Assembly (NCBI GenBank): GCA_964561145.1
Contig: CAZLNZ010000013.1
Span: 7,304 to 71,303, forward strand
DNA: 64,000 nt
DNA from: RUG14300 sp964561145
GTDB lineage: Bacteria; Bacillota; Clostridia; Christensenellales; CAG-1252
Reading direction: 5' to 3'
Both the position numbers and the translations under genes were made by a program. Below, one piece after another: positions 50,796 through 59,979 of the stretch (positions are counted from its first letter, which is position 1; each line of letters begins with the position of its first letter). A model generated the notes under the pieces. The model ran no database searches, was not told the origin of the DNA, and worked only from the letters and a program-made list of their open reading frames with translations.

Positions 50796-51730
50796 TTTTG
50801 TTTTCTCCGTATTAATAATAGTATCGCAAAGAGAAGCAATGCAACAAATGCAACCGAACTAACAATAATCGGTGCAATTACCGACGGCTTCTCCGTAACA
50901 TTAATAACATCTCCTTTTGTATCAAGAGTGGAAAAATCCAGATAGAAATCCTCCGGGACTAATATTATCTCCTCCACTACATCCTCAAGGACGGTAGTTT
51001 CTTCAATGGTTTCATAGTTATCGGCTTTTTTACCCGAATAATTCAAATATACATCGGTATGATTGTTTATCAACGTATCTGTACTTTGATTTCCTGCACC
51101 GCTACTCTTGTTGTTGAATATCAGCAAGAAGTTCACCTCTGAAGCATCTTGATTGATTTCTATATAATACCAGTTTTCCCTTTCCTCGTCCTTCGTTGCG
51201 AGGTTGCCGGGCCATTTTTTTGTATACTCTGTAGTTTCATCAACCCCATATGCATAAGCATAAACGGTTTTCCAACGCTTAGAGTTATAAAAATATATGC
51301 GAGTATTTCCTGTTGAATCGATTATTTGCTCCGAATTGTTATCCAATGCATCCTGCTTTGTCGGGAACCCCGTACGCCTATAAGCATTAAAATAAACATT
51401 GATAGAATCTGCGATATTTACATCGATAGAATTATCCTCGGTTCCGTCATTAAACTGCACTCTCAATGCAGCCTCTTGGTTACCGCTTGGCAAAGTACAC
51501 TTAAACCACCCGTTTCCCAATTCAACAGCTTCCTCCAGTTTATTGCCGGGCCATGCGTCATAGGAGGGTCCGTTTAAGACATAACAATGAGCATACACAT
51601 AATCCCAACCTTTGCTATTAAAAAAGTATATCTCGATTTGAGTCTGCTCTGCATTGCTCTGAGTGTTCGGTACTAAAAATATGATACTAAAAGATAAGAC
51701 AATTAGCAAGCCTACAACCAATTTTTTCAT
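50789..51730 (-). CDS. Membrane-anchored protein with two CBM26-like starch-binding modules
   Basis: A 313-residue exported protein. The signal peptide ends near residue 28 (NTQSNA-EQ). Two CBM26-like modules follow: IEIYFFNSKGWDYVYAHCYV...YDAWPGNKL and TRIYFFYNSKRW-like TRIYFYNSKRWKTVYAYAYG...KKWPGN. Aromatic residues in these units bind alpha-glucan in the family. The C-terminus is a membrane helix (about 282-306) with a basic end RRKQKC, so it sits on the outer face. The start at 51730 overlaps the GH87 stop by four bases and has GGAGGACGGAG ahead. It may hold the glucan for the GH87 enzyme. Confidence 0.9.
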   Translation of the reverse strand: MKKLVVGLLIVLSFSIIFLVPNTQSNAEQTQIEIYFFNSKGWDYVYAHCYVLNGPSYDAWPGNKLEEAVELGNGWFKCTLPSGNQEAALRVQFNDGTEDNSIDVNIADSINVYFNAYRRTGFPTKQDALDNNSEQIIDSTGNTRIYFYNSKRWKTVYAYAYGVDETTEYTKKWPGNLATKDEERENWYYIEINQDASEVNFLLIFNNKSSGAGNQSTDTLINNHTDVYLNYSGKKADNYETIEETTVLEDVVEEIILVPEDFYLDFSTLDTKGDVINVTEKPSVIAPIIVSSVAFVALLLFAILLLIRRKQKC

Positions 51731-54700
51731 AGCTCCGTCCTCCTGTTTTTTATGATAAGAGGCAATGCGAATAAAACCGCACAAACAATTGCTCCTACAA
51801 GTAAGATGCTCGCCACAACCCACAAGACGATATACTCGGTATTGTTTGTTTGAATAACGATTTCATCATCCGCAATGACTATCTCCGCATTGCGTTCACT
51901 GCTTCCGTCAAGAATATCCTCTAAGGCAGAACCGCTTATTGCATTATTTTTTATAAGCATTTTCCCTGTAAACTCCGAAGAAATATCTATTCCGTAGGAG
52001 CCGCTGTTAGAAATAACGTTGTTCTCTAAAATCAATGAACATATCGTGGAACTTCCGTTAAAGGATATGCCCTGGTGTGTGCTATCCAATATAACATTAT
52101 TACATACACTCATTTGAGCAAATGCATCGTATCCGACGACCATATTAAACCATATACCGCCAACATCTCGGTTACTTGAGTCATTATCGCTACCGCAACG
52201 AATTATTATATTATTCACAACATTCAATTCACCCTTAAAATTGGTTGGTAAAAAGTTGGTCGAAATATTCACTCCCGCTCCTACATAGGCGGTATCTTTA
52301 CAAATGTTATTATAAACATTTAGATTTGTTCCGCCGTATAGGGCAATACAATTGGCAAGCCAAGGATTTTCGATAGTATTATGTCTAAAGGTAAGATTGA
52401 CGTTTTCTTCTCCGTCACTCCATTCGGCTAACCCGTCATCTCCCGTCGAACGTATCGAGTTATTCTCTACGACAGCATTATTAACTCCTGCATGCAGATT
52501 TATTCCGTCAGCATAGGTATACCGTATCCTGTTGCCGCTTATAAACACCTCATCGATTCCGTCAAGCCAAGCACCGACCTTATAGTAATTCATCCAAAGA
52601 TTGGCTATTATAAGGTTTGTCGGTGTGGTCGAATTCATAACCTCGATACACGCACGATCCAAAGTATCCCTTCTTGTGTTATGATCGCCAATAAGCTTCA
52701 TAGAATATAATCCAATGTTGTTTGCGCCTATCGAGAATTGTATTCCGTTAATTGTCGTATACCAATATCCGGCACCGCATATTACAATATTATTGCTCGT
52801 AAGTGGTATTATCTCGTGAATTTCATACTCACCCTCGGGGAAATAAACCTCTTTTCTTTGAGATACGGCATCCTTTAAGCAATTTTTAAAGGCTTCCGTG
52901 TCATCTTTACCATCGTTCGGTATTGCACCATAATCGGTAACCGATAACGAATTGGAGGGCTTCTCCACTTTATTTGCAACGATTTCCGTTTCGAGTAAAT
53001 CCAAAGCATAATACTCAGCCTCGTCATCAAAATCACGTCTAAACCTTATTACGGTTCCTGCGGTAAGAATCTCGTCGAATTTATAAGTTACTTCGTCAAA
53101 GTAAACGTGATGATATCCATCATCGGGATTATTTGTATAATCCCAATCCTTGTACAAGTGTGCTTTTTTGCTCGATAGGACAAGATTCGTTCTTTCTTTG
53201 CCGTTTATATACATCGATAGAGTATACTCGTCACCCTCACCGTTTTTCGTATCGGGTACCGAATACCTCAAAGTCAGTGCATTCATATCTTCAAGCAAGG
53301 TTATTTCGACATAATCCGTTATATTTTCAAGTTTTACAAAGCTTCTGCCCGTTGCTTCGCTTTCCATAGAATAACGTTCTCTGTTATCAACTAAGACATT
53401 GGAATTTGTAACTCCGTTTTCAAGTTCATACGCTGTAATTCCCTGCGTTGCCCCATAATAACCATTTGAGATAATATCCTTTATAATGATACTGTCAACG
53501 GCATCGTTTCTTGTTACCTTAATTACATTATTTCCTCTGTTAAGCCTTAGTTTTACTTCATCTGTCTCGCCGGTACGGAAGGTCTGTTGAGAAATACCGT
53601 CAACCAAAATCGTAGTACTGATTCCGGTTTGAAGTGTATTGATTTTTACAATATACTCTCCCGATTGCTGAGCATAAACAGAGATTATGGACTGCTTACC
53701 CACAGTAAAACCGTCCGCCAATGCAAAAGCACGATCACAGCCCGACTGCTTTAATACGGCACTATAAGAATCACGATGAATCTGTAAATCATCTCCCAAG
53801 GTTGTATAATTAAAACAAAGAGAGGTATCGTAATCATTCGTGAATTTTTTCCAAGAAGTTTTTCCTTTCTTGTTCACAAACAAATACTTTTTCCCGTCGG
53901 TCACCCTTACAAAACTTGCATAATGTTCAACCTTTACACTCTTTCCGTCAAACCGATATTCACCAAATTCTACGAAAGTCGGCAGTTGAGTGTTATTAAT
54001 CACTATTTCGTTGGCATTAATCTCTTCGGGTGCTTCCTCTAAAAACCATCTTGTTTCCTTAATGTCAACGGAAACGAGAGATAAGTGAATTAGCTGATCA
54101 CGCTCCTTTATATTAATATAACTTGCCTGATAGTCCTTTGCGTTTTTCTCATATATCAATAAAGACGAATCATCTGTATATATGCTTATTCCGAAGCGTG
54201 TCGCCTCTTCTTTGTACTCGGTTTTAGATAAATAACCGTTACCAAGAGAACTTAGGTACATACCGTAGCTTCTATTGTATAGCAAATACGAATCCCCGTC
54301 TTGGAGAAATTTCCAATGGCTTCTAGAATCATTTTCCGAAACTGTACCATATGCATATCCTCCGTTAGTTTGGTAAAAATAAAGGTTATCGGAATAACGG
54401 CTTTTAATTCTAAACCATTTGTCCGTTTCTACAGATGTTGATTCGGTTGTAGCACTAGCACCCTCGACATACTGCTTAGGTTCCCAGTGCGGAGAACCCC
54501 AGGTGGACTGAACAGAAGAGGAGCATTCCAGTCTTCCGTTTGTATTTTCCATATGAAGCCATACTTTACTATTAGAGGCATCTTGGAAACGCACGGCATT
54601 AGGATATAGGTCATTAGAATTGCGAAGCAACTTCCAATAATAGATGATATCCTTAGAAAACGCCAGTTGACCGTCAGACAGATAAAGGTATTCATTTCTT

Positions 54701-55785
54701 CCCACATTCATAAGTGCCGTATTGCCTGTACCTTCGTCATAAAGGGTTTTCCACTGAATTTGTGTATTTTTCGGGCTACTATTTCCATAGGTCGGAACAG
54801 AGCCGTCATCAAGCATATACATATTGAACCAAGAGTTTGAAAAGGTATAAATACCCTCCAGTTTCAAATCGCCCAAAACGGTTCCGACGGCTGATGCAAG
54901 CACTAACTCAAAGCTAGCAGCGTTTCCTTTATTAACTATTTTCAGCTCGTTCGATTTTGAAGCCAAACAGCCGATGTCGGAAGTGATTGTTGCAGATTTA
55001 CTGGCAAACAACGTAAATACGGTTGCACTGCTTTCATCCGATAGCGTAACCTCTCCATCAACAACGCTCAAATATTTCTTTTGTCCCAAGTTATATACTT
55101 TCTTCCCGTTGTCGGATATAATAAAATTCCAAATATAATTATCCGAAGGTCCCGAGGGCTTATCGAAGGTCAAGGAACTCTCGGTTGCATTAAGATAAGT
55201 ACCTGTTCCGAACCCTATACAGAAGCCGTCACGAATCACGCCTTCGAAGTTAATCTCGCTTTCATCGAACAAGCCCCATTTAGCCTCACCGTAGGAGAGC
55301 ATGGAACCGATTTCTTCGCTGGAAACATATCCGTCCGTTACCTCGATAATGTGTAAAGCAATACCCTTAAACTCGTCACTTGCCGATACGATATTTTGAA
55401 ACTCGTCACTTAAAAGGGTTATATCCAACTTCCATAAGTCGTTGGTCTTAACGTCATCAACGGTACGCAATGCGGTTCTCGTTCCAATTCCGCCACGCAA
55501 GGTTAAAGTATGTCCGGTTGCAACATTCTTTATTTCATAGTTGCCATCGTGTTCGATAAATTCCCATTGGTACTCTTTTTCCGCAGCAGAAACGGGAATA
55601 CCGTACCTTAAATAACCGTTTTCCTCAAATAGATATGCACCAGTAGTATATGAGTTTTTAATATACTTCACAACAGACTGTTGAAAATTGATATCCGTCT
55701 CTTCATTACTTGCAAATGCAACGGCACCCATCATACTTGATAGAACTATCGTAAATATAAAAATTATAGTGATTATTTTCTTCAT
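51727..55785 (-). CDS. Membrane-anchored GH87-like alpha-glucanase with trefoil and CBM35-like modules
   Basis: A 1352-residue exported protein. After a signal peptide (about 1-25) come several ricin-type beta-trefoil-like units (about 30-600, as in YQWEFIEHDGNYEIKNVATG), then CBM6/35-like sandwiches (about 600-940). A right-handed beta helix starts at SVTDYGAIPNDGKDDTEAF (about 948). The helix has YADGINLH (Asp1093), STGDDGLAEWS (Asp1116/1117) and NPWLANCIALYGG, the pattern of GH87 mycodextranases and alpha-1,3-glucanases. A C-terminal membrane helix (about 1318-1343) with a basic end anchors it, not a sortase motif. It should cut alpha-1,3- or mixed alpha-1,3/1,4-glucan at the cell surface. 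Confidence 0.85.
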   Translation of the reverse strand: MKKIITIIFIFTIVLSSMMGAVAFASNEETDINFQQSVVKYIKNSYTTGAYLFEENGYLRYGIPVSAAEKEYQWEFIEHDGNYEIKNVATGHTLTLRGGIGTRTALRTVDDVKTNDLWKLDITLLSDEFQNIVSASDEFKGIALHIIEVTDGYVSSEEIGSMLSYGEAKWGLFDESEINFEGVIRDGFCIGFGTGTYLNATESSLTFDKPSGPSDNYIWNFIISDNGKKVYNLGQKKYLSVVDGEVTLSDESSATVFTLFASKSATITSDIGCLASKSNELKIVNKGNAASFELVLASAVGTVLGDLKLEGIYTFSNSWFNMYMLDDGSVPTYGNSSPKNTQIQWKTLYDEGTGNTALMNVGRNEYLYLSDGQLAFSKDIIYYWKLLRNSNDLYPNAVRFQDASNSKVWLHMENTNGRLECSSSVQSTWGSPHWEPKQYVEGASATTESTSVETDKWFRIKSRYSDNLYFYQTNGGYAYGTVSENDSRSHWKFLQDGDSYLLYNRSYGMYLSSLGNGYLSKTEYKEEATRFGISIYTDDSSLLIYEKNAKDYQASYINIKERDQLIHLSLVSVDIKETRWFLEEAPEEINANEIVINNTQLPTFVEFGEYRFDGKSVKVEHYASFVRVTDGKKYLFVNKKGKTSWKKFTNDYDTSLCFNYTTLGDDLQIHRDSYSAVLKQSGCDRAFALADGFTVGKQSIISVYAQQSGEYIVKINTLQTGISTTILVDGISQQTFRTGETDEVKLRLNRGNNVIKVTRNDAVDSIIIKDIISNGYYGATQGITAYELENGVTNSNVLVDNRERYSMESEATGRSFVKLENITDYVEITLLEDMNALTLRYSVPDTKNGEGDEYTLSMYINGKERTNLVLSSKKAHLYKDWDYTNNPDDGYHHVYFDEVTYKFDEILTAGTVIRFRRDFDDEAEYYALDLLETEIVANKVEKPSNSLSVTDYGAIPNDGKDDTEAFKNCLKDAVSQRKEVYFPEGEYEIHEIIPLTSNNIVICGAGYWYTTINGIQFSIGANNIGLYSMKLIGDHNTRRDTLDRACIEVMNSTTPTNLIIANLWMNYYKVGAWLDGIDEVFISGNRIRYTYADGINLHAGVNNAVVENNSIRSTGDDGLAEWSDGEENVNLTFRHNTIENPWLANCIALYGGTNLNVYNNICKDTAYVGAGVNISTNFLPTNFKGELNVVNNIIIRCGSDNDSSNRDVGGIWFNMVVGYDAFAQMSVCNNVILDSTHQGISFNGSSTICSLILENNVISNSGSYGIDISSEFTGKMLIKNNAISGSALEDILDGSSERNAEIVIADDEIVIQTNNTEYIVLWVVASILLVGAIVCAVLFALPLIIKNRRTEL

Positions 55786-55788
55786 CGT

Positions 55789-57123
55789 TTACCCCTTTAC
55801 TGAACCACTCAGTCCCTCAACATAGTACTTATTCAGAGAAATAAATAATATCGAGATCGGTAATGCGACTATAACGGCTCCTGCCGCAAAGCTGGTGTAC
55901 CAGCTATTAATATAGTCATTTTTAAGCATCATATACAATCCCAGTGCCACTGTATATGATTCATAGTTATCGCCCATTATTACACTTGCAAAGATATAAT
56001 CACCCCAAGGAGACATAAAGGAGGTCAATATCGTATAAATAATAATCGGCTTACTTAACGGCAATATCATCTTAAAAAATATTTGTAGTTTGCTTGCACC
56101 GTCTATCATTGCCGCTTCGTCAATATCCTTAGGTATGGTGTCCATAAAGCCCTTTACTACATAGTAACCCATAGCAGAACCACCGGAATAACACAATATC
56201 AACGCAAACAGTGACTCACTCAATCCCAAACCTTTTATTATATAATAAATGGCTATCATCGACATGAATCCCGGGAACATTCCCAAGACCAAGATACTTG
56301 ACATCAAGGCTTTCTTCGATTTGAAGTTAAACCTTGACAGTACAAAAGAAATGGTTACTATTATAAAGGTGGATAATACGCAAGTAGATGCTGCAACAAT
56401 TAATGTGTTTAAAAACCATTTTCCGAACATGAATATCGAAGTATCAGTGAACAATCTAACGTAGGGCTCCACCGTCCATTCCTCGGGAAAAAAACTGTCG
56501 GTATAAAAACCACCCGTTCTAAACGAAGTCAACACAATATACAGAAGAGGGAAAATCCAAACAACTGCAAGGACTATCAAAATCATATAGGATACGGCAA
56601 GCTTTCCTCTTCTGAAAAAGCCGACCGCTAAAATAAGAATCGCAAAAAATAACGCATAAAAGGCAAATCCGAGTTGATTAAGCATAAAACCGGAATCAAT
56701 TAAGGCTTCTTCTATTCCGCTCTTATAGCACAACAGGGTTACTAATAAAGCAAAACAGAGTACGAATAACGCTATTCCGAATATCTTATTGATCAGATAA
56801 TTACGTGTTTTATTTTTTCTTATAAATTCCTCGACCACATAAAAGACAAGTCCGACGACGGCAACAACTGCGCATATCACATTGATAACCGATATATAAA
56901 TCAGCTGCGGATTCTTACCGCCACTTAGTGCAAGAAAGCTGAAAAGGCTGTAATTTGCTCCGTTTCCAAGGGTAACCAACGGAAAAGCCAGTGAAAACAC
57001 TAAAAGCACAAAGGAAAGTCCCCACGCTATATATTTCGTAAATATCTCGAAGGCTTTGCTGTTAAACACCTTGCCGAAGAATAAATCTACTTTGTTTTTT
57101 ATTATACTAAAAGCTTCCTTCAT
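55789..57123 (-). CDS. MalG-like sugar ABC permease with extra N-terminal membrane segments
   Basis: A 444-residue permease. The C-terminal 280 residues are a normal MalG-type unit with EAA loop EAAMIDGASKLQIFFKMILPLSKP. The N-terminal 165 residues add about four membrane helices (33-55, 75-95, 118-138, 147-168), beyond the usual length of about 280. It overlaps malF by 17 bases and ends 3 bases before the GH87 gene. It imports the products of the surface glucanase, with the MsmK-type ATPase. Confidence 0.93.
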   Translation of the reverse strand: MKEAFSIIKNKVDLFFGKVFNSKAFEIFTKYIAWGLSFVLLVFSLAFPLVTLGNGANYSLFSFLALSGGKNPQLIYISVINVICAVVAVVGLVFYVVEEFIRKNKTRNYLINKIFGIALFVLCFALLVTLLCYKSGIEEALIDSGFMLNQLGFAFYALFFAILILAVGFFRRGKLAVSYMILIVLAVVWIFPLLYIVLTSFRTGGFYTDSFFPEEWTVEPYVRLFTDTSIFMFGKWFLNTLIVAASTCVLSTFIIVTISFVLSRFNFKSKKALMSSILVLGMFPGFMSMIAIYYIIKGLGLSESLFALILCYSGGSAMGYYVVKGFMDTIPKDIDEAAMIDGASKLQIFFKMILPLSKPIIIYTILTSFMSPWGDYIFASVIMGDNYESYTVALGLYMMLKNDYINSWYTSFAAGAVIVALPISILFISLNKYYVEGLSGSVKG

Positions 57124-58795
57124 TCTTAGCCGATGACCTCCTATATACGATTAATGACAGTCCTGCAGATATTAGAAATACTATAATACCTATTGCTGAG
57201 GCATAGGAATAATCCCTGTTATCTACTGTAAGCTTGTAAAGCCACGTTACCAATAAATCCGTTCCGCCTGCACCCTTAAAATTATCCAATGACAATGGTC
57301 CGCCTCCCGTCAAGAAGTAAATAACGTTAAAGTTATTTACATTGCTTATGAAGGCATTTATGAGATAGGGCGTACAAACAAAGAATATATACGGTAATAT
57401 AATTCTCTTGAATACAACCCAAGAGCTAGCTCCGTCGATTTTGGCACTTTCAAATAATTCTCTCGGAATATTTAACAGAATACCCGTAGTAATAAGCATT
57501 GATATCGGCACACCAATCCACATATTTACCACTATCACGGTAACCCTTGCCCAATTAACGTCTGTCAAGAACGGTAACGGCTCAGAAGTAAATCCGTACT
57601 TTTGCAACAGCATATTTATTATTCCGTCACGCTGTAGCATTGTGCTAATGCTCAAAAGAGAGATAAAGGAAGGTATTGCTATCGTCAATACGAATATGGT
57701 ACGGAATATTACCTTTCCCTTCACCTTTTTATTATTGATGAGCATCGCCAAGCCCATTCCGCCGAAGAAGCAAGTGAAGGTTGAGAAAAACGCCCATACA
57801 ATTGTCCATAGAAACAGCTTCCAGAAGGTTTTACTAAAATTGGCGTCTTGCCCTAAAAGATATAAAAAATTGTCAAATCCGACCCAGTCAAAAAGTTGTC
57901 CCGGGGGTTGATGTCCCTGATCATAATTGGTGAAGGCAATTGCAATCATATATACGAGGGGAATCACAGTAAATACCAGAATACCTGTAAGAGGTACTGC
58001 AAGCATCACACCGTGGAGCTTATCATTTGCCAAACTCTTAATAGCACCCTTAAAACTGTACGTTTTCCCGGCTATAACCTCTCGTTCCAATCGCAAAGAG
58101 GACCTCACGCAAAACACGTAGAACAATGCAAATAATGCGATTACTACAAGGGTTATTACTCCGTATAGCAGCATATGCATAGAGTTATCCCCTTCGGCTC
58201 TATGCCAATACCCCTCTTCGTCCATATATTCGCCTTGCTGCACAGTGCCCAGAGTAACTAAGTTAATCAAATTCTTCACACCGCTTAACCCCATAAATAG
58301 GAAAAAAGCTATTTCCACTAAAAGCATAATGATGCCTTCAACAATACGCTTGTTTTTTAAGTGTGAAAATCCTAATAGAAACAGTGACGCACGAGTTTCG
58401 GGTTTTCTATTTTTCCAATCGATTAGATTGTTCTCATACTCCTCGACTTTACTATAAGATCCTTTAATCTTACCGTTTTTGGCAAGAAAAAACTCATCGC
58501 CACGCTTTAGAGTTACTTTTATCCAATTTGTCGGGTTTTCTTTATCATATATTTCAACGATAAATCTCTGCTCTTTATGGCAATCAAAGGGCAGTGTTAT
58601 GACAAAAGAGTACCAAGCCTCATCGGTGGTTATTTCAACATCGGTAATTACTTCAAGTTTCTTGCAAAATACTCGAATACCCAATTCATCGCTCCATTTA
58701 CCGTTTTTATGATAATGAATGATTTTTTGGTTTTCCTTACCCATAACCTCGATGGGTTCGATTAAGTGGTTTGAATTACTATTTTCCAAATTCAT
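57107..58795 (-). CDS. MalF-like sugar ABC permease with an N-terminal carbohydrate-binding-like domain
   Basis: A 562-residue permease. The transporter part (about 145-562) has eight or more membrane helices and the EAA loop ESAKIDGASSWVVFKRIILPY. The first 125 residues before the first helix are a soluble beta-rich domain: KIIHYHKNGKWSDELGIRVF...WYSFVITLPFD...RFIVEIYDKE...FLAKNGKIKGSYSKVEEYE. This resembles the second module of the operon's own starch-binding lipoprotein (VSIHYHKNADWSESVKAYVW). In MalF topology the N-terminus is cytoplasmic, so it may sense or bind glucan inside the cell. The start follows immediately on the lacI stop. Confidence 0.9.
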   Translation of the reverse strand: MNLENSNSNHLIEPIEVMGKENQKIIHYHKNGKWSDELGIRVFCKKLEVITDVEITTDEAWYSFVITLPFDCHKEQRFIVEIYDKENPTNWIKVTLKRGDEFFLAKNGKIKGSYSKVEEYENNLIDWKNRKPETRASLFLLGFSHLKNKRIVEGIIMLLVEIAFFLFMGLSGVKNLINLVTLGTVQQGEYMDEEGYWHRAEGDNSMHMLLYGVITLVVIALFALFYVFCVRSSLRLEREVIAGKTYSFKGAIKSLANDKLHGVMLAVPLTGILVFTVIPLVYMIAIAFTNYDQGHQPPGQLFDWVGFDNFLYLLGQDANFSKTFWKLFLWTIVWAFFSTFTCFFGGMGLAMLINNKKVKGKVIFRTIFVLTIAIPSFISLLSISTMLQRDGIINMLLQKYGFTSEPLPFLTDVNWARVTVIVVNMWIGVPISMLITTGILLNIPRELFESAKIDGASSWVVFKRIILPYIFFVCTPYLINAFISNVNNFNVIYFLTGGGPLSLDNFKGAGGTDLLVTWLYKLTVDNRDYSYASAIGIIVFLISAGLSLIVYRRSSAKNEGSF

Positions 58796-59832
58796 TATAT
58801 TTTTCGTGTGGTTTCCCTGATTACCAATTCAGGCTTCAATACAAGTCGTTCCGGCGTATGTTCCAAGGGATTATTAATCTTATCCAAGAGTACGTTTGCA
58901 CAAGCAATACTTTTATCTAAAATACGTTGTTTTACAGTTGTCAATCTCGGTGACATATATTGCGTCATTTTAATATCGTCAAATCCGACTAGCGAATAAT
59001 CTTCGGGCACACTCTTGCCCGCTTCCTTGACACCGTGTGCAATGCCAAAAGCTGTAATATCTGCCGTACAAAAGATTGCCGTTATAGGAAGGCTTTCTTC
59101 AACCAGACGATGACCGAAACTTATACCATGTGAATAGTCCATAATTGAAGGATACAAGAATTCTTCGTTTATTCCCTTTTCCGCAAGTGCCTTTTTATAG
59201 CCTTTATACCTTTCACGATCTACACCGCTAACATTAACCAACGTGTGCACAAAACCGATTCCGGTATGTCCCAATTCAAGTAGATGCTTTGTTGCGATAT
59301 ATGCACCATATTCATCGTCACTGACGATAATGTCCTTGCCTACGCCTTCCTGAACAGAATCATAGTTATCAACATATACTATAGGGACCTTAAGTTTGTT
59401 CAACTCTACATGAATATCATTGGAAAGATGTCCCAAATCTATTAACCCATCAAAGCTTCTGTTTTGAATCCAATCTAAATACTTAAAATCGCTATCCAAG
59501 CCCTTAATAAGACACTCGTAGCCTTGCTTTAGAAAAACACGTTGAAGTCCGTCTATAAACTCGTGATAGAAAGGGTTATTTTCCAACAGATCCGATTGAG
59601 TTGCCTCTAACTCGATAATCGGCAAACAAATACCGATGAGCTTTGATTTCCCGGTAACCAAATTACGTGCGGCAAGATTGGCTCTATACTCTGTTTTCTC
59701 TAAAAAGTATAAAACTTTCTCTTTTGTTTCCTTTGACATTTTGCTTGTTCTTCCGTTAATTACGTTAGAAACGGTAGACGGAGATACGCCTGCCAATTTT
59801 GCGATATCGTAAATGCTTACCTTCTGTACCAT
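58795..59832 (-). CDS. LacI-family regulator of the alpha-glucan operon
   Basis: A 345-residue regulator. The LacI helix-turn-helix reads VSIYDIAKLAGVSPSTVSNVING (about 5-27), followed by the hinge helix and a periplasmic-binding-protein-like effector domain (LIGICLPIIELEATQS to about 335). It probably binds maltose- or nigerose-like sugars and represses the operon. A palindrome GTAAAACGATTTAC at the operon promoter (63680-63693) fits its site. It has its own promoter too, with two palindromes between promoter and start. No clear ribosome binding site is seen before the ATG. Confidence 0.93.
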   Translation of the reverse strand: MVQKVSIYDIAKLAGVSPSTVSNVINGRTSKMSKETKEKVLYFLEKTEYRANLAARNLVTGKSKLIGICLPIIELEATQSDLLENNPFYHEFIDGLQRVFLKQGYECLIKGLDSDFKYLDWIQNRSFDGLIDLGHLSNDIHVELNKLKVPIVYVDNYDSVQEGVGKDIIVSDDEYGAYIATKHLLELGHTGIGFVHTLVNVSGVDRERYKGYKKALAEKGINEEFLYPSIMDYSHGISFGHRLVEESLPITAIFCTADITAFGIAHGVKEAGKSVPEDYSLVGFDDIKMTQYMSPRLTTVKQRILDKSIACANVLLDKINNPLEHTPERLVLKPELVIRETTRKI

Positions 59833-59842
59833 AACTATATTC

Positions 59843-59929
59843 TAGAAGTAAACGCACTTCTAAACTCCCATATATATTGCAAACAAGTATGCTTGTAATA
59901 ATTATACAGCATATTTTTGATGCAATCAA
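59843..59929 (-). promoter_or_regulatory. lacI promoter with two palindromes
   Basis: On the minus strand TTGATT (59924-59929) and TATAAT (59901-59906) are 17 bases apart. ACAAGTATGCTTGT lies at 59883-59896 near the transcription start. TAGAAGT-AAACGC-ACTTCTA lies at 59843-59862, just before the coding region. The second has a CG near its centre as LacI-family sites often do, so self-control is likely. Confidence 0.65.
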
Positions 59930-59970
59930 CCGAATAGAAATCCTATGCTACTCCAATTTCTATCGGTTGA
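59926..59970 (-). terminator. Hairpin between the starch-binding lipoprotein and lacI
   Basis: CAACCGATAGAAAT pairs with ATTTCTATTCGGTTG with one bulged A. The downstream T tract is weak. It may be a partial terminator that lowers readthrough into lacI and the permeases. Confidence 0.6.
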
Positions 59971-59979
59971 TTACTTAGA

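Noticed and set aside
57408..57911. Plus-strand frame of 167 residues opposite malF
   Set aside because: Antisense shadow; codon and residue composition are not protein-like and no start signal is seen.
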